Below, one piece after another: positions 17,474 to 24,358 of a stretch of 31,219 bases of DNA. Every line of letters starts with the position of its first letter. The stretch's first letter is position 1. The notes beneath the pieces are model-generated. The model saw nothing but the letters and a program-made list of their open reading frames with translations. It searched no databases and was not told the origin of the DNA. Source of the stretch: JAJZJT01 sp049964655 (lineage in GTDB: Bacteria; Actinomycetota; Acidimicrobiia; Acidimicrobiales; RAAP-2); assembly GCA_049964655.1 (NCBI GenBank), contig JBMFXC010000024.1, positions 1 through 31,219 on the forward strand, in the 5' to 3' direction. Both the position numbers and the translations under genes were made by a program.

Positions 17474-18540
17474 CGCAGGCACGCCTCCAGGGCCTCGAGG
17501 AACCGGTCGTTCTCCTCCGGCGTCCCGACGGTGACCCGGAGGCAGCCGGAGAGCCCCGGCCATGTCGAACAGTCTCGCACGAGGACCGAACGCTCGACGA
17601 GCCCGTGCCACACCGCCGACGCCGTCCGCTCCCGTGGCCGGAACAGGATGAAATTGGCATCCGAGGGCCAGGTGTCCACGGGCAGGGAGCCGAGGCCGGC
17701 CGCGATACGGCCACGCTCTTCGACGAGGAGGGCCACCCGGGCTTCCATCTCGGCCGTGTACCGCAGTGCCAGCCGTCCGGCCTCCTGCTTCACCGCGTCG
17801 AGGTGGTAGGGCAGGGTGACCGCTTCGCAGGCCTCGACGACCTCGGGGGGGCCGACGAGGTACCCGAGCCGCACGCCGGCCATCGACCACGTCTTGGAGA
17901 AGGTGCGGACCACCACCGTGGCGGCGTCCTCGGGCCGTTCGTGCCTCAGTCGCTCGAGTGCCGTGGTGCGGGCGAACTGGCCGTAGGCCTCGTCCACCAC
18001 CAGCAGTCCTGGAGCCAGAGCGGCGACGGCGGCGACCACCTCGGCGGGCTCGGCCCGCCCGGTGGGGTTGTTGGGCGAGCAGAGGAACGTCACGACCGGC
18101 TCGGAGTCGGCGACCACGCGGGCCACCTCGGCGAGGTCGAGGGCATGGTCGTCGGTGCGCTGACCCACGGCGACGTCCGTACCGGTGACCCGGGCGATGT
18201 GGGCGTGGAGCTGGTAGGTGGGCTCGAACACGGCCACCGTGCGCCCGGGCCCCCCATACGCGAGCAGGAGCGACTGGAGGACCTCGTTCGAGCCGTTGGC
18301 GCAGTAGACCTGCTCGACGGCGACGTCGTGGTGCCGGGCGAGCTCGTGACGCAGGGCATGGGCGTCGCGGTCCGGGTACCGGTTGAGGTCGAGCCGGGCG
18401 ATCGCCGCGGTCAGCTCGGTCCGCAAGGCCTCAGGGGGGCCGAAGGGCGACTCGTTGGTGTTGAGCCGCACCTCGACGTCGACATGGGCGGAGTGGTAAC
18501 CGGAGAGCCGGCGGAGGTCGGGGCGGACCGCCGGCCTCAC
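17470..18540 (-). CDS. hisC: Histidinol-phosphate aminotransferase
   Basis: PLP enzyme converting imidazole acetol phosphate to histidinol phosphate. The GTG at 18540 overlaps the hisD stop (GTGA) and gives 356 residues. LNTNESPFGPP opens the conserved fold, CSPNNPTG is at 154-161, Asp183 (VVDEAY) contacts the PLP ring, and the PLP lysine is Lys216 (RTFSKTWSMAG). The C-terminal arginine motif LRVTVGTPEEN is present. Confidence 0.95.
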   Translation of the reverse strand: MRPAVRPDLRRLSGYHSAHVDVEVRLNTNESPFGPPEALRTELTAAIARLDLNRYPDRDAHALRHELARHHDVAVEQVYCANGSNEVLQSLLLAYGGPGRTVAVFEPTYQLHAHIARVTGTDVAVGQRTDDHALDLAEVARVVADSEPVVTFLCSPNNPTGRAEPAEVVAAVAALAPGLLVVDEAYGQFARTTALERLRHERPEDAATVVVRTFSKTWSMAGVRLGYLVGPPEVVEACEAVTLPYHLDAVKQEAGRLALRYTAEMEARVALLVEERGRIAAGLGSLPVDTWPSDANFILFRPRERTASAVWHGLVERSVLVRDCSTWPGLSGCLRVTVGTPEENDRFLEALEACLR

Positions 18541-19835
18541 CGGCCCACCCGCCACCGGACCGACGCGGCGTGCGCCGGCAGCCCCTCGGCATCGGCCAGC
18601 ACGGCGACCGACGGGCCGAGGGTGGCCAGGGCTTCCTCGCCGACTTCCACGGCGTGCACGTGCTTGCGGAAGTCGTCGGCCCGGAGCGCGCTGGCAAAGC
18701 GGGCCGTGCGGTTGGTGGGCAGGACGTGGTTGGGGCCTGCGAGGTAGTCGCCCATGCTGGCCGGAGACGCGGGGCCGAGGAAGACAGCCCCCGCCGAGCG
18801 CACCGAGCCGAGGAGGTCGGCCGCGTCCTCGACGAGCAGCTCGAGGTGCTCGGGGGCGACGACGTTCGACACGGCGATCGCCTCGGCGGGCCCGTCGACG
18901 AGCACGGTATAGCCCCCGCTGGCCAGCGTCGTGGCCAGGTCGTCTCGCCGTGGCGAGGTCGCCACGATCTCCGCCACCAGGCGGTCGACCTCGTCGGCGA
19001 CCTCCTCCGACCAGGTGACCAGCCAGGCCAGGCCGTCCGGTCCGTGCTCGGCCTGGACCACGAGGTCGACGGCGGCGAGGCGGGCCGAGGTGCTCGGCCC
19101 GGCCACCACGACCACCTCGGAGGGTCCGGCGAACGCCGAGGCCACCCCGACCACCCCGGAGACCTGGCGCTTTGCCTCGGCGACGAAACGGTTGCCCGGC
19201 CCGACGATGACGTCGACGGCGGGGACCGACTCGGTGCCATAGGCCATGGCCCCGATGGCCTGGGCGCCTCCGACACTGAACACGGCGTCGACCTCGGCGA
19301 TGGCGGCGGCGGCCAGCGACACGTCGTCGACCCGCCCGTCCGGCCCAGGGGGGACGCACAGCACGACCTCGTCGACCCCGGCCACCCGCGCTGGGACGGC
19401 GCACATGAGGACCGTCGAGGGGTAACGAGCGCGCCCGCCCGGGGCATAGCAGCCGGCCCGTTCGACCGGTCGCCAGAAGCCCCGCACGGTCACCCCGCCG
19501 GAGACGAACGGCTCCGGATCCGGCGACAGGTCGTGGCGGTGGTAGTCGGCGATACGCTCGGCCGCCGTGACCAGGGCCGCTCTCACCTCGGGGGCGATGC
19601 GCGATGGGGCAGCCGCCACCTCGGCCGCGGGCACCCGGAGCTCGTCCAGGTCGACGGCGTCGAACCGCACGGTGAGCTCCCGTAGCGAGGCGTCACCCCG
19701 GAGTCGCACGTCGGCGAGGATGGCAGCGACCGACTCGGCGGACCGCTCCTGCACGTCGGCCGGTGCCGGCAGGACGGCGCGCAGGTCGGCCGGCGAGCCG
19801 GAGAAGCCGCGGAGGTCGAGACGGGTCAGGTCCAT
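18537..19835 (-). CDS. hisD: Histidinol dehydrogenase
   Basis: Zn-dependent, NAD-linked double oxidation of histidinol to histidine. The protein has 432 residues, the normal length. CYAPGGRARYPST, VGPGNRFVAEAKRQVSG, QAEHG, APEHLEL, the metal-ligand region GDYLAGPNH and HVHAVEV are all present. It is the first gene of the his block. The ATG at 19835 has TAGCAT ending 9 nt upstream and no Shine-Dalgarno, suggesting a leaderless or near-leaderless message. Confidence 0.96.
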   Translation of the reverse strand: MDLTRLDLRGFSGSPADLRAVLPAPADVQERSAESVAAILADVRLRGDASLRELTVRFDAVDLDELRVPAAEVAAAPSRIAPEVRAALVTAAERIADYHRHDLSPDPEPFVSGGVTVRGFWRPVERAGCYAPGGRARYPSTVLMCAVPARVAGVDEVVLCVPPGPDGRVDDVSLAAAAIAEVDAVFSVGGAQAIGAMAYGTESVPAVDVIVGPGNRFVAEAKRQVSGVVGVASAFAGPSEVVVVAGPSTSARLAAVDLVVQAEHGPDGLAWLVTWSEEVADEVDRLVAEIVATSPRRDDLATTLASGGYTVLVDGPAEAIAVSNVVAPEHLELLVEDAADLLGSVRSAGAVFLGPASPASMGDYLAGPNHVLPTNRTARFASALRADDFRKHVHAVEVGEEALATLGPSVAVLADAEGLPAHAASVRWRVGR

Positions 19836-19844
19836 GCCGCCGTG

Positions 19845-19850
19845 ATGCTA
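19845..19850 (-). promoter_or_regulatory. -10 box for hisD (TAGCAT)
   Basis: TAGCAT ends 9 nt before the hisD ATG on the minus strand. The 56-bp gap with the divergent 65-codon gene contains no other good candidate and no ribosome-binding site for hisD. Confidence 0.45.
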
Positions 19851-19891
19851 CCCGGGCGCTCCGGCACTGCCGGCGGTGCCATCATCTGTCC

Positions 19892-20089
19892 ATGACCTCT
19901 CGCGCCGAGCTCTCGTCCCTGTCGTCGGCCCTCGCCGAGGTCGCTCGCCGGATCACCGAGCAGGCCGAGGCGGCCCAGCATGCCGCCGACGAGGACACCG
20001 CCCACGAGCTCTTCGCCGTCGAACGGGCGCTGACCGGCGCTGGCCGTCGTCTACAACGCCTCCTGACCTCCACGACGGGGACCCGCTGA
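19892..20089 (+). CDS. Small helical protein, unknown function
   Basis: A 65-residue soluble protein. After a short Ser-rich start it appears to be two amphipathic helices rich in Ala, Glu and Arg (LAEVARRITEQAEAAQHAA, then HELFAVERALTGAGRRLQRLL), compatible with a small dimeric coiled coil. I do not recognise a family. The ATG at 19892 is preferred; the 56-bp gap to hisD leaves little room for more, and CATCAT 6 nt upstream could be a weak -10. Codon usage matches its neighbours. Confidence 0.6.
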   Translation: MTSRAELSSLSSALAEVARRITEQAEAAQHAADEDTAHELFAVERALTGAGRRLQRLLTSTTGTR

Positions 20090-20142
20090 GCCCCACTCCG
20101 ACGGGGGCCGCCCCGGTCGGCGATCGGCTTGGCGCGACCGTC

Positions 20143-20577
20143 TCAGACCAGGTGGAGCACGAGCTCGTGCCCGAGGGCGGCCGACACCTCAGCCGCCCGA
20201 TGGGGACGGTCGGAGACCACTGCCAGCACCCGCCGGGCCGCTAGCTCTACGACGGCAACCCCGGCGAGGCTGTCAGTGCCCGCCTGCTCGGCGAGCGACC
20301 CGATCACCCGAGCCCGCTCGCGGTCGAGCACCTCCACTTCGGTCCCGACGGTGAACCGTTCGAAGTCGGCAGAGGAGCCCACGGCACGTGCCGCCTCGGC
20401 GAGCGCCTGCACCGGGACGACGGGTACGAGACCGTGGGCCAGTGCGGCACGGTGCAGGGCCCACACCCGCCGGTCCCCTCGAGCGGCGGCGGTGAGCGCA
20501 CCGGCGCCGAAGGCCACCCCCCGACGGGAGGCACGGCCCTCCCCCGGCCGTCGCCCTGGCGCACCGGGCCCGGTCAA
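20143..20577 (-). CDS. PIN-domain (VapC-like) toxin, active site incomplete
   Basis: From a TTG at 20577 that overlaps the antitoxin stop (TTGA), with AAGGTG about 8 nt upstream, the product has 144 residues; a GTG at 20517 is an alternative. The body follows the PIN pattern: GAGALTAAARGDRRVWALHRAALAHGL in part, PVVPVQALAEA, then TDSLAGVAVVELA and VVSD. PIN nucleases need several acidic residues. Here the first Asp position reads Gly (VAFGAGAL) and the usual VDA motif reads AGV, while the Asp in TDS and VVSD remains. The RNase may be inactive or use other ligands. Confidence 0.7.
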   Translation of the reverse strand: MTGPGAPGRRPGEGRASRRGVAFGAGALTAAARGDRRVWALHRAALAHGLVPVVPVQALAEAARAVGSSADFERFTVGTEVEVLDRERARVIGSLAEQAGTDSLAGVAVVELAARRVLAVVSDRPHRAAEVSAALGHELVLHLV

Positions 20578-20885
20578 CGTCGCCGCACCTTGGACGCCGA
20601 GGCAACGGCCGGACGCACCATGGCGGCGACGCCAGGTCGGACGCGTGCTCCGAACCCGGCCAACAGCCGTGCCAGCAGCGCCTCGCCCTCGGCCAGCTCC
20701 TCGGCGGTGAGCGACCCTGCTTCGGCCTCCCACGCCTCGACGCCCCGGAGCCCCTCTCGGATCCGGAGCTGCCGGTCGGCCGCCCCGGCCAGCCAGGCGC
20801 TGAAGGACACGCCGTCTTCGGCTGCCGCTGTCTCCACGGCCGCGGCGACGGCATCGGGAAGAGACACCGAGCGCTTGGTCACCAT
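20574..20885 (-). CDS. VapB-like ribbon-helix-helix antitoxin
   Basis: From the ATG at 20885 the protein has 103 residues. The N terminus (TKRSVSLPDAVAAAVETAA and SFSAWLAGAADRQL) matches ribbon-helix-helix DNA-binding antitoxins. The acidic middle (EAGSLTAEELAEGEALL) fits the toxin-neutralising part, and about 25 basic residues are added at the C terminus. It is upstream of and overlaps the PIN gene, the usual antitoxin-toxin order. TACCGT ends 6 nt before the ATG. Antitoxins of this kind normally repress their own promoter. Confidence 0.75.
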   Translation of the reverse strand: MVTKRSVSLPDAVAAAVETAAAEDGVSFSAWLAGAADRQLRIREGLRGVEAWEAEAGSLTAEELAEGEALLARLLAGFGARVRPGVAAMVRPAVASASKVRRR

Positions 20886-20891
20886 GTCCCA

Positions 20892-20897
20892 ACGGTA
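20892..20897 (-). promoter_or_regulatory. -10 box for the toxin-antitoxin pair (TACCGT)
   Basis: TACCGT ends 6 nt before the antitoxin ATG on the minus strand, matching the leaderless pattern. No Shine-Dalgarno is present. Confidence 0.42.
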
Positions 20898-20996
20898 GCC
20901 CCCCGACCCCACCGCCAGGCCCCGATCAAAGGGGAACGTGGAGCCTGTCCGCGACGTGGAGCACTCCCCCGAGGAGTGTGCCGAAGCCCGGACGCG

Positions 20997-21024
20997 GCGA
21001 AGGCGCCCCGAAGGGCGCCTTCGC
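20997..21024. other. Perfect 12-bp hairpin with CGAA loop
   Basis: GCGAAGGCGCCC and its exact complement GGGCGCCTTCGC flank the four-base loop CGAA. The stem is nearly all G-C and would be very stable as RNA on either strand. No T-run follows on either side, so it is not a textbook intrinsic terminator; it could be a U-less actinobacterial terminator for nth, 172 nt beyond its stop, or a structural or binding element. Confidence 0.8.
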
Positions 21025-21077
21025 GCGAGCGGGCCGGGCGGCGGATCCCGGGCACCGCTCCACGGAACCAGGTGGCG

Positions 21078-21089
21078 GGAACCGGTTCC
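21078..21089. promoter_or_regulatory. Palindrome GGAACCGGTTCC, candidate operator
   Basis: A perfect 12-bp palindrome. Another GGAACC half-site lies 14 bp upstream (21064-21069). It is about 180 bp upstream of the toxin-antitoxin promoter and at the edge of the AT-rich pocket. A regulator-binding role is inferred from symmetry only. Confidence 0.35.
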
Positions 21090-21195
21090 GAGTAATGCTT
21101 AGAACACCACGTTTTCGTCGCGTGTTCCAATCAATCGGGGAATTTTTTTTCTGGCGTCCACGTCGTCGTGTTATTTCATCCCTTGTGCAACTACT

Positions 21196-21852
21196 TCATG
21201 GCTCTACCCCGGCGGTCGGGCAGTAGTCGGCAAGGGCGCACGTCTCGCAACGAGGCCGTCTGGCCCGGCAGACCGCCCGCCCGTGGAGGATCAGGCGGAG
21301 GCTGAAGACGCCATGGTCGCGCGCCGGCAGCAGGGCCCCTACCTCGCGCTCGACGACCTCCGGGTCGGTCGCCTGGGTCAGCCCGAGCCGCCGCGACAGC
21401 CTGCCCACGTGGGTATCGACGGGGAGACCCGGGAGCCCGAAGGCCACGCTGCGCACCACGTTGGCCGTCTTGCGCCCGACGCCCGGTAGGGTGACCAGCT
21501 CCTCGCGTCGCCTGGGCACGTCTCCGCCGAACTGTCGGACCAGGACGTCGGCCATGGCCAGGAGGTTGGCCGTCTTGGCCCGGTAGAAGCCGGTAGGACG
21601 GACCAGCGCCTCGACGTCGTCCGGCGAGGCGCCAGCCAGCGCCTCGGCATCCGGGTAGCGGGCAAAGAGGAGTGGGGTGACGGCGTTCACCCGGGCGTCC
21701 GTGCACTGCGCCGAGAGGATGGTGGCGACCAGCAGCTCGAAGGGGTTCCGGTAGTCGAGCGCGCAGAGCTCTCGGGCCGTCCCCGGGTAGAGGACGGCAA
21801 GGCGGCGATCCGTCTCTCGTGCCCGACCACGGGGGCTCCGGGGTCGGGCCAC
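21196..21852 (-). CDS. nth: Endonuclease III
   Basis: DNA glycosylase/AP lyase that removes oxidised pyrimidines in base-excision repair. The protein has 218 residues. The helix-hairpin-helix LPGVGRKTANVV carries the catalytic lysine, and VDTHVGRLSRRLGL the catalytic aspartate. Four cysteines spaced 6, 2 and 5 (CRARRPRCETCALADYC) bind the 4Fe-4S cluster. The GTG start has no Shine-Dalgarno but a TAGTCT box ends 8 nt upstream. It diverges from mshD with only 32 bp between start codons. Confidence 0.95.
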   Translation of the reverse strand: MARPRSPRGRARETDRRLAVLYPGTARELCALDYRNPFELLVATILSAQCTDARVNAVTPLLFARYPDAEALAGASPDDVEALVRPTGFYRAKTANLLAMADVLVRQFGGDVPRRREELVTLPGVGRKTANVVRSVAFGLPGLPVDTHVGRLSRRLGLTQATDPEVVEREVGALLPARDHGVFSLRLILHGRAVCRARRPRCETCALADYCPTAGVEP

Positions 21853-21860
21853 GGGTGAGG

Positions 21861-21866
21861 AGACTA
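21861..21866 (-). promoter_or_regulatory. -10 box for nth (TAGTCT)
   Basis: TAGTCT on the minus strand ends 8 nt before the nth GTG. It is separated by only CCGG (21867-21870) from the mshD -10 box on the other strand. Confidence 0.5.
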
Positions 21867-21870
21867 CCGG

Positions 21871-21876
21871 TAGCGT
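21871..21876 (+). promoter_or_regulatory. -10 box for mshD (TAGCGT)
   Basis: TAGCGT ends 8 nt before the mshD ATG, mirror-symmetric to the nth box. Each promoter's -35 region must lie inside the other gene's 5' end. The centre is the 10-bp palindrome CTACCGGTAG (21864-21873). Confidence 0.5.
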
Positions 21877-21884
21877 CCTGGTCC

Positions 21885-22901
21885 ATGGTGCAGCCGACCG
21901 TCGAGGTGCAGGTCCACGAACGGTCCGTCCCTGCCCTCGACGCGGCGATCGTCAGGCTCCTCGACGAGGTCGCGGGGCGACGGGGCCGGCCTGCCTTCGG
22001 CGAGCACGTGGCCGGCCTGCTCGGCAGCTGGCTCGGTGGTCGTCACCCCGTCGGCGTCACGGTCGCCACCGCGTCCGCCGAGGAGGGTGCCGTCGACGCC
22101 GTCGGCGTTGCCGGGCCTGCCGACGGCGGCGGCCTGGGCCGGGTGATCGAAGTCGCCGTGGCCCCGGCCGCCGAGGACCGCCGGGGCACGGTCGTCACCC
22201 GGGTGGTGGCCGCCCTCGGCGACGTCGTCGCAGCGGCACCTGGGGCGACCGGGATGCCGGTGCGCTTGTGGGTGCACGACGCCGACGAGGTCGACGACGA
22301 CGCGGCAGCCAGGTGTGGCTTTGCCGTCGACCGAACCCTGTTCCAGTTGCGGGCGCCGCTCCCGGGGCCGCTTCGACTGCGCTCCCGCGTCCGTGACGAC
22401 CTGGTGATCCGTGCGTTTCGTCCTGGCGTCGACGAGGATGCCTGGGTAGCGGTCAACAACCGCTCCTTCGCCGGCCATCCCGAGCAGGGTGCGTGGACGA
22501 GGGCCACCCTCCTCCAACGGGAGGGCGAAGCATGGTTCGATCCGGCCGACCTCCTCCTCGGCGAGATCGACGGCCGTCTGGTGGGATCGTGCTGGACACG
22601 AGTGCACGACGAAGAGGACCCGCCGGTCGGCGAGATCTACGTCATCGGTGTCGACCCCGACGCCCATGGCAGCGGCATCGGCCGGACCCTCGTCCTAGCC
22701 GGGCTCGAACGGATGGAGCGCGCCGGTCTGCGTACCGCCATGCTCTACGTCGACGCGGCCAACGACGGTGCCCTCCACCTCTACCGCTCGCTGGGCTTCT
22801 CTCTGGCCCATACCGATCGCAGCTACGTGCGCCACCTCTCGGCGAGCGACCCACCAAGCGACCCAGCGAACTCGACGCCAGCGCCAGCGCCAGCGGAGTG
22901 A
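21885..22901 (+). CDS. mshD: Mycothiol synthase
   Basis: Acetylates Cys-GlcN-Ins in the last step of mycothiol synthesis, the main low-molecular-weight thiol of actinobacteria. The protein has 338 residues and two GNAT domains. The C-terminal one is the conserved, active half: FRPGVDEDAWVAVNNRSFAGHPEQGAW, WFDPADLLLGE, EIYVIGVDPDAHGSGIG (acetyl-CoA loop) and MLYVDAANDGALHLYRSLGF. The N-terminal domain is poorly conserved, as is usual. The C terminus ends in Pro-Ala repeats. This gene is the best taxonomic marker in the window. Confidence 0.93.
   Translation: MVQPTVEVQVHERSVPALDAAIVRLLDEVAGRRGRPAFGEHVAGLLGSWLGGRHPVGVTVATASAEEGAVDAVGVAGPADGGGLGRVIEVAVAPAAEDRRGTVVTRVVAALGDVVAAAPGATGMPVRLWVHDADEVDDDAAARCGFAVDRTLFQLRAPLPGPLRLRSRVRDDLVIRAFRPGVDEDAWVAVNNRSFAGHPEQGAWTRATLLQREGEAWFDPADLLLGEIDGRLVGSCWTRVHDEEDPPVGEIYVIGVDPDAHGSGIGRTLVLAGLERMERAGLRTAMLYVDAANDGALHLYRSLGFSLAHTDRSYVRHLSASDPPSDPANSTPAPAPAE
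22876..22893 (+). repeat. 6-bp tandem repeat in the mshD tail
   Basis: Three perfect copies of CGCCAG encode the Pro-Ala repeats at the extreme C terminus of MshD. Confidence 0.85.
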
Positions 22902-22943
22902 GCGACCGTGGTGACCGGTGTGCTCCTGGGGTCCCGGCCGGCC

Positions 22944-23639
22944 TCAGCGACCGTGCCCGACGGCGTGGCCGATGAGCGTCGTCACCCCGGCGGCGGCCGC
23001 GGCCACGAGGAGCTGTCGGGTGGCCGACCACCACCACGACCGTCCGGTGAAGTAGGAGAGCCCCGCTCCGACAGACAGCGAAGCAGCGCCACCCAAGCCC
23101 ACCGACCATAGGACCGCTGTCGCTCCCTGGACGAACAGCCATGGCAAGAGGGGGATGAGCGCCCCCACGGCGAAGGTGAGGAACGACGAGACGGCAGCCT
23201 GGAGCGGGTTCCCCGTCCGCTCGGGGTCGATGCCCAGCTCCTCACGGGCATGGGTCTGCAAGGCGAGCTCGGGATCGCGCATCATCTCGACTGAAAGGGC
23301 GTCGGCGAGCTGCGGCCCAACCCCCCGGTCACGGTAGATGAGGGCGAGCTCGTCACGTTCGCCCTCGGGCTCCCGCCGGATGGCCTCGCGCTCGACGGCC
23401 AGTTCGCGCTCGAAGAGCTCCGACTGGGCCCGCATCGAGACGTACTCGCCGGCAGCCATCGAGAACGCGCCGCCGATCAGGCCAGCCAGACCGGCCAGGC
23501 GCACGGCACCCCCCGACGAGTGGGCGCCGGCGATGCCGAGCACGAGCGCCACGTTGGAGACGAGGCCGTCGCTCACGCCGAAGACGGCGGCGCGCGCCCC
23601 GCCACCCTGCAGGTTCCGGTGGTGGTGCTCGTACTCCAT
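22944..23639 (-). CDS. VIT1/CCC1-family iron/manganese transporter
   Basis: A 231-residue membrane protein of the vacuolar-iron-transporter family, which exports Fe or Mn from the cytosol. GGARAAVFGVSDGLVSN near the N terminus is the family signature. About five membrane segments are visible: roughly 18-40, 46-68 (GLIGGAFSMAAGEYVSMRAQ) and three in the C-terminal third. Between them is an acidic helical stretch with many Glu (FERELAVEREAI and later) that forms the metal-binding domain in the family. The His-rich start MEYEHHHR may also bind metal. TACCAT ends 6 nt before the ATG at 23639. Convergent with mshD. Confidence 0.9.
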   Translation of the reverse strand: MEYEHHHRNLQGGGARAAVFGVSDGLVSNVALVLGIAGAHSSGGAVRLAGLAGLIGGAFSMAAGEYVSMRAQSELFERELAVEREAIRREPEGERDELALIYRDRGVGPQLADALSVEMMRDPELALQTHAREELGIDPERTGNPLQAAVSSFLTFAVGALIPLLPWLFVQGATAVLWSVGLGGAASLSVGAGLSYFTGRSWWWSATRQLLVAAAAAGVTTLIGHAVGHGR

Positions 23640-23645
23640 GCCGCG

Positions 23646-23651
23646 ATGGTA
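23646..23651 (-). promoter_or_regulatory. -10 box for the VIT transporter (TACCAT)
   Basis: TACCAT ends 6 nt before the ATG on the minus strand. It lies in a 120-bp divergent gap shared with the MaoC gene. Confidence 0.45.
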
Positions 23652-23747
23652 CGGAAGACCCTCGGGTGAGGGAGAACTCACCGGAGACAGTAGGCATGCC
23701 TGTGCAGGACAACCGGCCACCCCCTGGTGGGGCATCCCTACCTGCCG

Positions 23748-23753
23748 TACGCT
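23748..23753 (+). promoter_or_regulatory. -10 box for the MaoC gene (TACGCT)
   Basis: TACGCT ends 6 nt before the ATG at 23760. A short inverted repeat CCACC-CCCT-GGTGG (23717-23730) covers the expected -35 position and may be an operator. Confidence 0.45.
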
Positions 23754-23759
23754 CGGCTC

Positions 23760-24215
23760 ATGACCACCACCGTCAGCGACCTCGACGCCTTCTCGTCCCT
23801 CGTCGGCCAGCACCTCGGCTACAGCACTTGGCACCGGGTTGACCAGGACCAGGTCGACCTCTTCGCCGATGCCACCGGGGACCACCAGTGGATCCACGTC
23901 GATCCCGTACGGGCGGCGGCCGGGCCGTTCGGTGGGCCGATCGCCCACGGCTACCTGACGCTCTCCCTGGCACCCGTCCTCCTCAGCGAGGTCCTGCGCG
24001 TCGAAGGGACCACCTTCGGCGTCAACTACGGGTGCAACCGGGTGCGCTTTCCTTCGCCCGTGCCGGTCGGCAGCTCCGTGCGGCTCGGCGCCACGGTGGC
24101 CGCGGTCGACGCCTTCGACGGAGGGATGCAGGTGGCCCTCGACGTGACGATCGAGGTCGAAGGCGCGGCCAAGCCGAGCTGCGTCGCCCAGGTCGTCTAC
24201 CGCTACTACCGCTGA
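23760..24215 (+). CDS. MaoC-like hot-dog dehydratase/enoyl-CoA hydratase
   Basis: A 151-residue single hot-dog protein with the hydratase-2 motif: Asp41 and His46 in ATGDHQWIHVDPVRA, then GPIAHGYLTLSL. Such enzymes hydrate or dehydrate (R)-3-hydroxyacyl thioesters in fatty-acid or acyl-CoA metabolism. The single domain and complete Asp/His pair suggest an active dimer. The substrate cannot be read from sequence. The ATG at 23760 is preferred because TACGCT lies 6 nt upstream. Confidence 0.88.
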   Translation: MTTTVSDLDAFSSLVGQHLGYSTWHRVDQDQVDLFADATGDHQWIHVDPVRAAAGPFGGPIAHGYLTLSLAPVLLSEVLRVEGTTFGVNYGCNRVRFPSPVPVGSSVRLGATVAAVDAFDGGMQVALDVTIEVEGAAKPSCVAQVVYRYYR

Positions 24216-24296
24216 GACCGCCCGTCTGGCGGCCGCCCGACCTTCAGCACACGGGAGCCGGTTCGCAAGCCTGCCTCCGACGCGCAGCCCCCTGCG

Positions 24297-24330
24297 CCCT
24301 GCTCACACCGACCTTCCCCTGCTCACACCG
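24297..24330. promoter_or_regulatory. 14-bp direct repeat with 20-bp period upstream of the MerR gene
   Basis: CCCTGCTCACACCG occurs at 24297-24310 and again at 24317-24330, exactly 20 bp apart (about two helical turns). The second copy covers the expected -35 region of the promoter at 24347. A same-face operator pair for the MerR protein or another regulator is a natural reading. Confidence 0.5.
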
Positions 24331-24346
24331 TTCGAGCATCCACTCC

Positions 24347-24352
24347 TAGAGT
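24347..24352 (+). promoter_or_regulatory. -10 box for the MerR-menG-menF operon (TAGAGT)
   Basis: TAGAGT ends 6 nt before the GTG at 24359, with no Shine-Dalgarno between. The -35 region is occupied by the direct repeat rather than a TTGACA-like sequence. Confidence 0.5.
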
Positions 24353-24358
24353 AGGGGC

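Larger units (their letters stand above)
20886..21195. other. 310-bp gene-free region with AT-rich pocket, hairpins and palindrome
   Basis: Lies between nth (3' end) and the antitoxin start. It contains the antitoxin -10 box, a 9-bp direct repeat ACGTGGAGC (20936-20944, 20954-20962), and a small hairpin CACTCC/GGAGTG (20962-20978). Further on are the 12-bp-stem hairpin at 20997-21024 and the palindrome at 21078-21089. The last 100 bp (21091-21190) is only 45% GC by hand count, including a run of eight T (21143-21150), in a window of about 70% GC. No convincing gene was seen in it on either strand. Confidence 0.85.

Noticed and set aside
20936..20962. Two ACGTGGAGC direct repeats as a CRISPR or integron feature.
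   Set aside because: Only two 9-bp copies with 18-bp period and no further units; too little for any array.
21102..21150. GAACAC...GTGTTC followed by T8 as an intrinsic terminator on the plus strand.
   Set aside because: The stem is short with a 14-nt loop and the T-run begins 15 nt after it. No plus-strand gene ends nearby.
20879..21226. Open frames across the AT-rich pocket on both strands (about 82 codons each).
   Set aside because: They run through the hairpin and palindrome, have no start signal or domain, and overlap neighbouring genes.
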